Source: Planococcus sp. APC 4015 (GTDB taxonomy: Bacteria; Actinomycetota; Actinomycetes; Actinomycetales; Microbacteriaceae). From it: DNA of 64,000 bases. A program made the translations under genes and the position numbers. Below the pieces are notes generated by a model that worked only from the letters and a program-made list of their open reading frames with translations, made no database searches and was not told the origin of the DNA. The stretch lies in contig JASDDH010000011.1 of assembly GCA_030407505.1 (NCBI GenBank), positions 41,948 to 105,947 of the forward strand, in the 5' to 3' direction. Positions 1 through 6,835 of the stretch are shown in pieces; positions within the stretch are counted from its first letter, which is position 1; every line of letters starts with the position of its first letter.

Positions 1-377
1 AGTCGATAACGAAGCGGCTGGCTGCTGGAGCTGCTGCTTTGGGTGCTGCATGCGTGATCGCGGTGGTCCCGGCCACCGCTGCCCAGGCGGCGACTGGCTG
101 GGATCGTTGCCAGCCTGGCTACTTCTGCGGCTTCACGGGAACGAACGGCACGGGAACAATCGCCCAGTACCAAGTTGGCGACCCCGACTTGTCGGATGGC
201 TACGGGCCTGTGGGGATGGACAACAACATCGAGAGTTTCTGGAACCGCACCGGCTCGGTGTGGGGTGTTTACAGAAATATTGGCGGACAACAGGGGTGGG
301 GGCTCGGGCCGGGTGCCAAGCTCGGCACCCTCGACGGTTCGTGGGCCAACAACATCAGCGTGATCACCCGCAACTGA
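1..377 (+). CDS. Secreted peptidase inhibitor I36-like protein (5' end missing)
   Basis: The reading frame is open from base 3 to the stop at 375-377, so the start codon lies before the window. The visible N-terminus has a basic residue pair (ITKRL), then an Ala/Gly/Val-rich hydrophobic stretch ending in AAQAA, which is a signal peptide with a likely AxA cleavage site. The mature part of about 95 residues contains two close cysteines (CQPGYFCGF) and Gly/Asn/Trp-rich short strands. This matches the small extracellular fold of the peptidase inhibitor family I36, common in actinobacteria. The target peptidase cannot be told from sequence, and binding activity is an inference. It stands alone, with the next gene on the opposite strand. 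Confidence 0.7.
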   Translation, partial: SITKRLAAGAAALGAACVIAVVPATAAQAATGWDRCQPGYFCGFTGTNGTGTIAQYQVGDPDLSDGYGPVGMDNNIESFWNRTGSVWGVYRNIGGQQGWGLGPGAKLGTLDGSWANNISVITRN

Positions 378-501
378 CGCGAACCGGCAGGTCATCTCGC
401 GACCAAAGCACGCGCGCCTTCACAGACGACGGCACGGCCAGTCCCCGCACGTACGCAGAAATGGTCGCTGACCGTCCGTGAGCGTGCGGGGAATCGCTGT
501 G

Positions 502-1077
502 TCACCCGGCGATGTCGTATACGACCTTCATCACGCCGTTGCCGTAGACCGCTGACTCGCTCAAGGCCAGGCGCTGTTCGTTCTGAGTTGCTCTGCTGAA
601 GATGCTTTTGCCTTCGCCCAGCAGCACTGGGAACACCAGTAGGTTGTAGCGGTCGATGAGGCCGGCGGTGCTGAGGCTCCGAGCGAGCTCGCCGCTGCCG
701 TGGATGAAGATCGCGCCGCCCTCGCTCGACTTCAGGTCGGCGACATCGTCAGCGCTGCGGAGGATGCGGGTCTCGCCCCACCCCTCGATGAGAGCGTCCT
801 GGTCCAGTGTGGTCGAGACAACGTACTTCGGCAGATCCTGATAGTCCGCATGATCGGCGGACTGCGACCAGAGCGGCGCGAACGCCTCATAGCTGCGCCG
901 GCCGAACATCAGCGCCGTCGTCTCCGCGAGTTCTTCACCTTTGAGCGCGAACGCTTCTGGGAGGAACTCGGTACGAAACACCCATCCACCTGCCGGATGC
1001 CCTTCGACGTCACCACCCGGCGAGTCCATCACTCCATCCGCCGAGACGAACCCCGTCCACACCAATTCGCGCGCCAT
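502..1077 (-). CDS. RibD C-terminal/dihydrofolate reductase-like family protein
   Basis: This 191-residue protein has the features of the RibD_C/DHFR-like superfamily. It has a start like ARELVWTGFVSADGVMDSPG (substrate-side strand and loop), a GRRSYEAFAPLW helix motif near residue 60, and a nucleotide-binding IFIHGSGELARSL loop near residues 123-136, followed by DRYNLLVFPVLLGEGKSIF. In this group the fold binds NADPH and reduces a pterin- or pyrimidine-like substrate, but most members are uncharacterised. It is therefore not called folA. It is monocistronic on the minus strand, ending toward the I36-like gene. The ATG start fits the usual N-terminus of the family. Confidence 0.8.
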   Translation of the reverse strand: MARELVWTGFVSADGVMDSPGGDVEGHPAGGWVFRTEFLPEAFALKGEELAETTALMFGRRSYEAFAPLWSQSADHADYQDLPKYVVSTTLDQDALIEGWGETRILRSADDVADLKSSEGGAIFIHGSGELARSLSTAGLIDRYNLLVFPVLLGEGKSIFSRATQNEQRLALSESAVYGNGVMKVVYDIAG

Positions 1078-1205
1078 CAGTTATCTCCATCTCATCCGTC
1101 GGGACGAACGCATGCCCGCGGCGATGCGCACAGCCTAAAGTTCCGAAAGGCCATCTCAGTTGCCGTCAAGCGAGTCCGACCGCTACGCGAGAATTCTTGC
1201 CATGG

Positions 1206-1240
1206 TGGAAAGTCATCAGTAGACTTTCCATCATGGAAAG
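1206..1240 (+). promoter_or_regulatory. Overlapping inverted repeats (candidate operator over a start codon)
   Basis: TGGAAAGTC (1206-1214) is mirrored by GACTTTCCA (1222-1230). CTTTCCAT (1224-1231) is mirrored by ATGGAAAG (1233-1240), with one base between. The ATG of the downstream membrane-protein gene is the first triplet of the last repeat. Three copies of the TGGAAAG half-site in two overlapping palindromes suggest a regulator binds here and blocks the start region. The obvious candidate is the winged-helix protein encoded at 1648-1953. Confidence 0.6.
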
Positions 1241-1658
1241 CAAAGACATTCTCAACGAACTCGATGCCGACCGGACCGCCCTCGCAAAGCGGGTGAAGAC
1301 GCCGTGGTGGCTGGCAGGAGGGTTCGGACTCATGGCAGTCACCTTCGTTATCAGCCCCGCGTTCGGGGGTAACGCGAACGGAGTGATCATCAGTTCCGTC
1401 GTTATGGCGATCGCCCTCATCGCCGTGTACCGCGCGAGGACCGGCATAAAGATTGCCGGCTCAGGGACGCGCCCGTGGTTGATTGTGCTCTCCGGACTCG
1501 TCATCGTGCTAGCCCTCTTCAGCGTCTCGCTCGGATTGGCATCACTCGGTCTGAGTTGGTGGATCGCGCTGCCGACGCTGGCGGCGTTCGCAGCCGTCGC
1601 GTCTTTGACTTTCCTGTTCACGAGGGTCGTTCGCGAGCGCATCCGCCATGTCCGCTGA
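1233..1658 (+). CDS. Small multi-pass membrane protein, partner of a winged-helix regulator
   Basis: The protein has 141 residues. A short charged N-terminus (ESKDILNELDADRTALAKRVK) is followed by about four hydrophobic segments: residues 25-45, 50-65, 80-103 and 107-127. It ends in a basic RVVRERIRHVR tail. The family is not recognised. The frame could also begin at 1197 (TTG), but the ATG at 1233 gives a normal N-terminus. The gene overlaps the next one by 11 bases, so the two are almost certainly co-expressed. This arrangement of a small membrane protein before an HTH_34-type regulator recurs in actinobacteria and firmicutes. Overlapping palindromes cover the start codon, which points to autoregulation. 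Confidence 0.7.
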   Translation: MESKDILNELDADRTALAKRVKTPWWLAGGFGLMAVTFVISPAFGGNANGVIISSVVMAIALIAVYRARTGIKIAGSGTRPWLIVLSGLVIVLALFSVSLGLASLGLSWWIALPTLAAFAAVASLTFLFTRVVRERIRHVR

Positions 1659-1953
1659 GGCGCGGTTCGATGAACTGATCCACGCACCGCTGCGACTCCG
1701 CATCTGCGGCCTGTTGCGCGCGGGCACCGGGATCGATTTCGGTGTCCTGCGCGACACGCTCGGAGTCAGCGACGCGACGTTGTCGAAGCATCTGAAACTG
1801 CTCGCTGATGCGGGAGCTATCGCAATCACGAAGTCGTCATCCGCGACCCGTAGCGACGCGCGCCGCGTCACGTGGGTCTCGCTAACGCCTGAGGGAACTG
1901 CGACTTTCGATTCCCATGTCGCGGCGCTCCGGGCGATCGCGCTCGGCGAGTAG
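1648..1953 (+). CDS. Winged-helix transcriptional regulator (HTH_34/ArsR-MarR-like)
   Basis: This is a compact 101-residue DNA-binding protein with no effector domain. RFDELIHAPLRLRICGLL is the first helix pair. GVSDATLSKHLKLLADAGAI is the recognition helix-turn-helix (residues 38-57), and RRVTWVSLTPEG is the wing. This layout is typical of stand-alone winged-helix regulators of the PF13601 type. Its ATG lies inside the 3' end of the preceding membrane-protein gene, so translation is coupled. It probably represses its own two-gene unit through the inverted repeats at 1206-1240. The inducing signal is unknown. Confidence 0.8.
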   Translation: MSAEARFDELIHAPLRLRICGLLRAGTGIDFGVLRDTLGVSDATLSKHLKLLADAGAIAITKSSSATRSDARRVTWVSLTPEGTATFDSHVAALRAIALGE

Positions 1954-2102
1954 CGGAAGCCGGTCCCTCCGCGCGCAGCTCGCGGGCGTCGTTTTGAGTC
2001 GCGGAGAAATCGGGCCTACATCACTGACGAAGTCGCAGGCCCCTCTCCGGCGGACGCACTAGCTTTCTTATCGCCGCCTGTATATCGAGCCTGGGCAACC
2101 CG

Positions 2103-2834
2103 CTAAAGCACGTCCTCGACGGCAGCGAAAGTGCGGTCGGGGTCCTCGAGTTGCATGTCGTGGCGCACTCCCTGGATGCGGCGCACTTGCCAGCCTTGCT
2201 GGTTGAGCTGGCTAGCGAGAGAGTCGGGCAGCACAGCCGCAGACTGGTCGGAGAGCACGATCGTCGACGGAACCGCCGGTGCCTCGGCCGGAACCGGGTG
2301 GAAGGCGACATCGCGGAACACGCCAACGGCCATCCGCGCGTCGAACTGCTTTTTCGCTTCGTCGAGCAGCGCGCGAGTCTCAGGGCTGTAGGCAGCGCGG
2401 GACGCGGCGTTCGCCTTCGCTTGTCCGAGCTGGGCGAAGCCGAGCGACACGATCGGCGCCAACCAGAAAAGTCGGCCTGCGAGGCCGCTCGTCGGTATCG
2501 ACAGCGCGAACCCGGGATCGAGATACACCGCTCGGCGCGGCGCGAGCCGGGCGACGGCGCGGTACAGCACCGAGCCGCCGAGCGAGTGGCCGACGACGCT
2601 GTGGAGCCCCGACGGCAACGAGTTGACCAGGTCGGCGGCCATGTCATCTACCCCGTATGACTCGGCGCGGGGGCTCGCGCCGTGCCCGCGCAGGTCAACG
2701 GCCGTCACGGTGTACCGTCCAGTGGCGACAAGCCGCTCGGCAAACGGCCCCCAGGTCGCCGCCGATGCACCGAGACCGTGCACCAGACCGACATGCCGTG
2801 GTCCCGATCCGGTGGTCGTCGCTGTCAACTGCAT
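2103..2834 (-). CDS. Alpha/beta hydrolase
   Basis: This is a 243-residue alpha/beta-hydrolase fold. The oxyanion region HGLGASAATWGPF lies near residue 18, the strand-loop VDLRGHGAS near residue 46, and the nucleophile elbow GHSLGGS near residue 80 (Ser). The expected late histidine is in VRHDMQLEDPDRT close to the C-terminus. The ATG at 2834 was chosen because GAGG and GGGG stretches precede it at Shine-Dalgarno distance and because the protein begins directly at the first beta strand. A longer in-frame extension upstream has no hydrolase character. The substrate is unknown. It is divergent from the NTF2-like gene at 3050. Confidence 0.85.
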   Translation of the reverse strand: MQLTATTTGSGPRHVGLVHGLGASAATWGPFAERLVATGRYTVTAVDLRGHGASPRAESYGVDDMAADLVNSLPSGLHSVVGHSLGGSVLYRAVARLAPRRAVYLDPGFALSIPTSGLAGRLFWLAPIVSLGFAQLGQAKANAASRAAYSPETRALLDEAKKQFDARMAVGVFRDVAFHPVPAEAPAVPSTIVLSDQSAAVLPDSLASQLNQQGWQVRRIQGVRHDMQLEDPDRTFAAVEDVL

Positions 2835-3049
2835 CCCCTGATCCTCGCGGAAGGAAGCGGCAAGAGGGAAGTGGCGCGCAAGTGCCGGCGTCAGGGATGC
2901 GATAAGCGGTCGTCGTTCGGGCGGAGCGGTCGGCGCAGAGCACCATCGGGAGCGGCGCAACCGGCCGCATCCCTGCCGTTGACTAGGCGGAGAGGCGAGC
3001 GGCGTGACTGTGCCTTGCATTCGCCGTGATCTCACGGGAGCATGACGGC

Positions 3050-3445
3050 ATGTGGGATCGCGAAGCTGCGGCGGACGCCGCGCATGAGTGGATGACCCGG
3101 TACGTTCTCGCATGGGGCACTAACGACCCAGACGACATTCGCTTGCTGTTCACGGCGGACGCGGAGTACCGCTATGGCCCGTCCACCGCACCGTGGGTCG
3201 GGCACGACGCGATTGTCGATGGGTGGCTTGGTCAGAAAGATGATCCCGGCACGTGGTCGTTCGAGTATGAACTCACTGCTGTCGATGGCGACGTCGCGAT
3301 CGTCCGAGGACGGACGAGCTACCCGGCCGCGACTGATAAGCGCCACCGCTACGACAACCTCATGGTCATCACACTCACTGCTGGTCGCGCCCGATCATTC
3401 ACCGACTGGTTTGTGATCCCCGATGACAGCCAAACCGACGAATAG
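3050..3445 (+). CDS. SnoaL-like/NTF2-fold protein
   Basis: The protein has 131 residues with the cone-shaped NTF2/SnoaL pattern. A long N-terminal helix (AADAAHEWMTRYVLAWGTND) is followed by DDIRLLFTADAEYRYGP, and then a beta sheet with VGHDAIVDGWLGQ, VDGDVAIVRGRTSY and FTDWFVIPDD. Many such proteins are small isomerases, dehydratases or binding proteins, and the true substrate cannot be inferred. The start at 3050 is preceded by CGGGAG about ten bases upstream. It is monocistronic, divergent from the hydrolase gene. Confidence 0.75.
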   Translation: MWDREAAADAAHEWMTRYVLAWGTNDPDDIRLLFTADAEYRYGPSTAPWVGHDAIVDGWLGQKDDPGTWSFEYELTAVDGDVAIVRGRTSYPAATDKRHRYDNLMVITLTAGRARSFTDWFVIPDDSQTDE

Positions 3446-3530
3446 CGTCGGCGAGGCATCACTGTCTCACTACGCCCAACTAGAACGTGTCTCCCCAAGA
3501 GAGTCGCGGCCGCATCGGTAACCTCGGAGT

Positions 3531-3758
3531 ATGGGGAAGAAGCTCGGACTCGCTATCAGCGGCATCGTTCTAATCGGGGTGTTTCTTGCTTGGATGCTTT
3601 TGAAGGGGACCAGCGCGGTCCAAGCGTGGATCGATCCGAATCCACTGCTCGGCTTTGTTGCCTGGGGAATCGCGTGGCTTTGCGTACTCAGCGGAGCCGC
3701 GCTGCTCGCACGAGTTGTCTTCAGCCGGGAACCGAACTCGGTGGAGAAGGTCAATTAG
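3531..3758 (+). CDS. Small two-helix membrane protein, family not recognised
   Basis: This 75-residue protein has two hydrophobic segments, about residues 5-25 (LAISGIVLIGVFLAWMLL) and 40-63 (LLGFVAWGIAWLCVLSGAALL). A short polar loop separates them and the tail is charged. GGAG precedes the ATG at Shine-Dalgarno distance. Codon use here is less GC-biased than in the core genes later in the window. No family is recognised and no function is proposed. Confidence 0.6.
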   Translation: MGKKLGLAISGIVLIGVFLAWMLLKGTSAVQAWIDPNPLLGFVAWGIAWLCVLSGAALLARVVFSREPNSVEKVN

Positions 3759-3794
3759 GCGGTCGTAGAACGATGTCCGGCAGCGCAGACGACG

Positions 3795-3828
3795 TCAAGT
3801 AGGGGCGCGACGACGGTGCCCTACTTGA
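3795..3828. repeat. 10-bp inverted repeat, possible bidirectional terminator
   Basis: TCAAGTAGGG (3795-3804) is mirrored perfectly by CCCTACTTGA (3819-3828) around a 14-base loop. It follows the plus-strand small membrane gene by 36 bases and overlaps the stop of a possible minus-strand mini-ORF. There is no U-tract. A transcription stop between convergent units is the simplest reading, and a protein-binding site is an alternative. Confidence 0.45.
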
Positions 3829-3970
3829 TTGCCTTCAGCCAGAGCGTGATAGCCCATAGAACGACACCGCCACCGGCGGTGCCGCTTTCAAAGCGTTTGC
3901 CATGGCCCGAAGGACCGGGGCACGTCCCGCCACGCCGTTCCCACCCGATAGCGCTAGATGATCCCTTCAA
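3821..3970 (-). CDS. Possible 49-residue small protein with hydrophobic C-terminus
   Basis: A short minus-strand frame opens at a TTG preceded by a TGA stop and ends at TAG (3823-3821). Its C-terminal half (GTAGGGVVLWAITLWLKAIK) looks like a single membrane helix, and the N-terminal half is polar and Gly/Ser-rich. It could be a genuine small protein, the tail of a decayed gene, or chance. No convincing ribosome binding site is seen, so support is weak. Confidence 0.2.
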   Translation of the reverse strand: MKGSSSAIGWERRGGTCPGPSGHGKRFESGTAGGGVVLWAITLWLKAIK

Positions 3971-4205
3971 TCACACGTCGATCATGACGAAATGGTCGCG
4001 TCGACGCGCTGCGGACGAGGGCAGCAGAGGCCGGAAACGATCCCTGGCTATCCGTAAGCGCAGCATGTCGAGTCACCCAGCAATGATTCCGCTGATCACC
4101 ATCCGGAATTTGGAGACACGCCCTAGCTTGATGTGCGGGATCGCCGCGTCCAGCGCGCCGCTCGCTCGCCGGTCCTCCTCCGTGCACGGGTTAGCGCGAC
4201 GGGAG
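3971..4205. other. Stretch without a recognisable gene
   Basis: Together with the doubtful mini-ORF next to it, this completes a 447-base gap between the small membrane protein and the lipoprotein gene. Frames on both strands are short and have no domain character, and I see no RNA gene. It may be decayed coding sequence. Confidence 0.4.
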
Positions 4206-4625
4206 TCATGCTCGCTCGGTCACGTAAACATTCGCCGAGATCTTGATCGAGCCTTCAGGTTCCGGTGCAAAGTCGGGCTGGAACAGGAACCCTGCTCCTG
4301 CGCCGCCCAGTCTGGACTGGCTCGCGATGCCACTGCAACCGATGACCCACCCTTCCGCGTCCGGGTACGCGAGGAGACACACGGCTTCAGCGTCATTGCC
4401 TTTCATTAGCCACAGGGATGTACCGTCATGTTCCCCCACGAATCGGCTGGAAGACAGGTCTGCATCGTCTCCGGCATAGTCGGGCAACGTCTCGGGAACC
4501 TTGTCTGAGGCTTGCGCTTCTCGGTCAAGGATCGAATAGCCGTTTCCTGGAACCGTGCAACTAGAAAAGATCAGCCCTGACAGGATCCCAGCCACCGCCA
4601 GTCCGGCACGACGTGGTCTTCTCAT
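4206..4625 (-). CDS. Putative lipoprotein of unknown family
   Basis: This is a 139-residue protein. The N-terminus MRRPRRAGLAVAGILSGLIF is a lipoprotein-type signal (two basic clusters, a hydrophobic core, then SSC near residue 23). The mature part contains two further cysteines (AVCLLAYP and VIGCSGIA) that could form a disulfide, and ends in a beta-rich segment. The layout resembles small actinobacterial exported proteins, but no family is recognised. The start was placed at the ATG at 4625-4623 because it begins a proper signal sequence. An in-frame extension upstream would bury it. That ATG overlaps the stop of the frame at 4622-4894. Confidence 0.65.
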   Translation of the reverse strand: MRRPRRAGLAVAGILSGLIFSSCTVPGNGYSILDREAQASDKVPETLPDYAGDDADLSSSRFVGEHDGTSLWLMKGNDAEAVCLLAYPDAEGWVIGCSGIASQSRLGGAGAGFLFQPDFAPEPEGSIKISANVYVTERA

Positions 4626-4894
4626 GGCCACATCATGCCAGCGCGCTGGGGGAGTACGTAGAGACCGATTGTGCAAGCGCAAGGAAATGAATGGCCCTTC
4701 GATTCGCACGGTGGAACGTCGCCGCACGCCGGTCGGCAGACGCGCCCGATCGAGAGGTCGCTGGACGGGTGTCGCGTCGTCGTCGCGGACTCAATCCAGG
4801 CCGGCATCCGATTCTCGAGTGTGTCGAGGGCGGGATGCCCGTACAGCCCGCCCGGGCTGAGCGCGCGGACAGCTACCTCAAACGCACGCGACAT
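4622..4894 (-). CDS. Doubtful 90-residue ORF coupled to the lipoprotein gene
   Basis: The frame has fairly high G/C at third positions and ends in a TGA that overlaps the ATG of the lipoprotein gene (ATGA), an arrangement frequent in this genome. Against it, the product has no hydrophobic core, an unusual number of cysteines in the second half, no recognisable family and no Shine-Dalgarno site. It may be real, a remnant or chance. The flanking stretch to 5038 holds nothing I can assign. Confidence 0.25.
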   Translation of the reverse strand: MSRAFEVAVRALSPGGLYGHPALDTLENRMPAWIESATTTRHPSSDLSIGRVCRPACGDVPPCESKGHSFPCACTIGLYVLPQRAGMMWP

Positions 4895-5038
4895 TCAGTC
4901 CGATGCTCCGCCGCCGTCTCTCGTCGGCTGAGTCCCTAGCTCCCACCTCGCTGCTCTCAGCCTTGCGGCGACCTCGACACCGCTTCGGCGTCGCTGAACG
5001 AGGCGCGGAAGGCCTCGATCGCGCGTTCACAGGTGCAG

Positions 5039-5476
5039 TCAGGGGACGATGGTGTTCGTGGTGTCGATCCCCAGCTGAAACAGCTCTCCCGCCCAGAGGA
5101 CCTGTGCGACGCCGATACCGATTGCGGAAGTGATCAGCACGACCACAATGGCGAGCACGATGCCGCGACCTCGGTAGGAATGCCAGCCGAGCACAGCGAG
5201 CGTTGCGATGCCGACGAAATGGGCGAGGGCGAGGGGGAGTCCCCCCAACAGCTCGGCGAAGCCGGCCATCGTCGTGCCGGCGGACAGAGCTTTTCCCTGC
5301 TCGGACTGCGCCTCGAACTGGGCGAAGCCGTACCAGGTCCATGAGATCGAAGACGCCAGCGCACCGAGAGCTGCGACAACCCAGAAATCATTGCGCCCGC
5401 GCCGTGGCCTGCCTGACAACTCTCGAAACTGCTCGCTCGATGCGCGCACCTCTGACGAGCCGGCATCCGCGTGCAT
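5039..5476 (-). CDS. Small integral membrane protein, family not recognised
   Basis: The protein has 145 residues. A polar, charged N-terminal region of about 30 residues is followed by three hydrophobic segments: around residues 35-58 (WVVAALGALASSISWTWYGF), 75-100 (AGFAELLGGLPLALAHFVGI) and 108-130 (GIVLAIVVVLITSAIGIGVA). The start is uncertain. The ATG at 5476 is the first that excludes an implausible Arg-rich leader, but other in-frame starts exist upstream and none has a clear ribosome binding site. It is the last protein gene before the tRNA-like sequence and has no obvious partner. Confidence 0.55.
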   Translation of the reverse strand: MHADAGSSEVRASSEQFRELSGRPRRGRNDFWVVAALGALASSISWTWYGFAQFEAQSEQGKALSAGTTMAGFAELLGGLPLALAHFVGIATLAVLGWHSYRGRGIVLAIVVVLITSAIGIGVAQVLWAGELFQLGIDTTNTIVP

Positions 5477-5639
5477 GCGAGCAAGTATGGCCACTCGAAC
5501 TGTCGATTGCGTCCCAACCACGGTATTCAGCCGACGCGACGAGTCAGCTGGGAGGTGAGTTCTCGTGGCCATCACGAACGTGCGCATTGCCGACCGTGCT
5601 GACGAAAGTGACGGCAGACCGCGGATCTCACCGAGAAGT

Positions 5640-5715
5640 TGGACGCGACGGCGGGAGTCGAACCCGCCACACAACCGGGTATGAGCCGGTGCCCGGGACC
5701 ACCCGGATCGCCGCG
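5640..5715 (-). tRNA. tRNA-Met-like gene, anticodon CAT, with an atypical D arm
   Basis: On the minus strand, 5' CGCGGCG pairs with 3' CGTCGCG (one G-T wobble), followed by T and an encoded CCA. The anticodon stem ACCGG/CCGGT is perfect around the loop CTCATAC (anticodon CAT). The T arm GCGGG-TTCGACT-CCCGC is perfect. The whole is 76 bases. The D region (16 bases, CCGG-GTGGTC-CCGG) is shorter than usual, and position 8 is A instead of the almost invariant U. This could be a divergent functional tRNA or a decaying or mobile-element-associated one. A Met, initiator or Ile2 identity cannot be decided by eye. Confidence 0.55.
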
Positions 5716-5769
5716 ATGACCCCACGCTAGCCGCGACGACCGACATCGTCCCGTGCGTTAACGCAGGTT

Positions 5770-6774
5770 TCACTTCGCGTCGTCGCGAGACGCGAGCGGT
5801 ACGGGAGGCGCGGCATCCAGAGCCCGCAGCATTCTCTGAAGCACCTCGCGCAACTGCCCGCGTGACGGTTCGACGAGGTCGGTGGTGTACTCGACGCCCT
5901 CGGGAATCCACGACAGTCCGTACATCGTCTCGCGGAAGTCCGCGCCGCCCACGGGCCAGCGGGTGTGCGTGTCGTCTTCGGCGCTCGCGCCTTGGCCCCA
6001 TTGCCCGAACACCGCGCGCATGTCGTCGAGGGGCAGCTCCATGACGACATCCGCTTCGACCGGCTGACGCACCCATGACCGCGCGACCAGGATGAACTCA
6101 TCGATCTCGTCGGGGGTGAGCGGCTTCCGCTCGAAGAGCACGCGGGTGTGTTCCACGCCGTCGAGGCGGTCGACGCGGAAGGTGCGCCAGTCTTCTTTGT
6201 CGACATCCCAGCACAGCAGATACCAATGCCGATCGGCGGGAGCGAGCGCGTGCGGCTCGACTCGGCGAAGTGTGACATCTCCGGATGCCGCGGTGTAGGT
6301 GAACCGCACGCGCTCATGGTCGCGGCAGGCCAGGGCGAGCTCGCCGAGCACGTCACTCGAGACCGGCGCGCCGGCGTTCATGCCCGTCGGCTGCACCGAC
6401 TCGGCCAGCGCGGCGACCCGGCGACGCAGGGGAGCCGGCAGCACCTGCTCGAGCTTGGCCAGTGCGGTGATGGTCGTCTCGGGTCCGGCGACGAGCCGCT
6501 GGGATGCCGCCACCCGCAACCCGATCGCCATGGCCACCGCCTCTTCGTCGGTCAGCAGCAACGGCGGCACGGCGCTTCCGGCTTCGAGCCGGTAGCCGCC
6601 GGCGGCGCCCGGGACGGATTCGATCCGGTAGCCGAGATCGCGCAGCCGCTCGACGTCACGACGCACGGTGCGCTCCGTCACGCCCAGGCGGCCGGCGAGT
6701 TCGGGTCCCGGCCAGTGCCGATGGGTCTGCAGCAGGTTCAGCAGCGAGAGTGCGCGCGTGGTCGTGTCCGACAT
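5770..6774 (-). CDS. WYL-domain transcriptional regulator
   Basis: This 334-residue protein starts with a DeoR/HTH_11 winged helix (residues 1-60; ELAGRLGVTERTVRRDVERL is the helix-turn-helix, and AGGYRLEAG is the wing). It is followed by a WYL domain (about 140-310) with the characteristic DRHWYLLCWD and WRTFRVDRLDGV strands. WYL proteins are ligand-sensing repressors or activators, often responding to nucleic acids or nucleotides. The gene is divergent from an ABC exporter operon starting 61 bases away, the usual sign that it controls that operon. The C-terminus is complete. Confidence 0.9.
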   Translation of the reverse strand: MSDTTTRALSLLNLLQTHRHWPGPELAGRLGVTERTVRRDVERLRDLGYRIESVPGAAGGYRLEAGSAVPPLLLTDEEAVAMAIGLRVAASQRLVAGPETTITALAKLEQVLPAPLRRRVAALAESVQPTGMNAGAPVSSDVLGELALACRDHERVRFTYTAASGDVTLRRVEPHALAPADRHWYLLCWDVDKEDWRTFRVDRLDGVEHTRVLFERKPLTPDEIDEFILVARSWVRQPVEADVVMELPLDDMRAVFGQWGQGASAEDDTHTRWPVGGADFRETMYGLSWIPEGVEYTTDLVEPSRGQLREVLQRMLRALDAAPPVPLASRDDAK

Positions 6775-6823
6775 CCGACCACCTTGCCATCAATCGAGGA
6801 CCGGAACTGTCCGCATCCGTCCC

Positions 6824-6829
6824 TACCCT
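6824..6829 (+). promoter_or_regulatory. -10 box TACCCT of a likely leaderless transcript
   Basis: The hexamer ends six bases before the ATG at 6836, so transcription should begin at or next to the start codon. No Shine-Dalgarno sequence is present. Confidence 0.45.
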
Positions 6830-6835
6830 CGCTGC

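Noticed and set aside
50..481. A 143-codon frame overlapping the I36-like gene
   Set aside because: It is Arg/His/Trp-rich with no domain character and lies in the wrong frame of a gene that has a clear signal peptide and family pattern.
1..5640. Insertion sequence or prophage
   Set aside because: No transposase, integrase, terminal inverted repeats or phage structural genes are visible, so only an accessory-like character is claimed.
5039..6076. A long minus-strand frame extending the small membrane protein into the WYL gene
   Set aside because: The N-terminal 200 residues are Arg-rich shadow sequence of the WYL gene, and the tRNA-like gene lies in between. Only the part from 5476 looks like protein.
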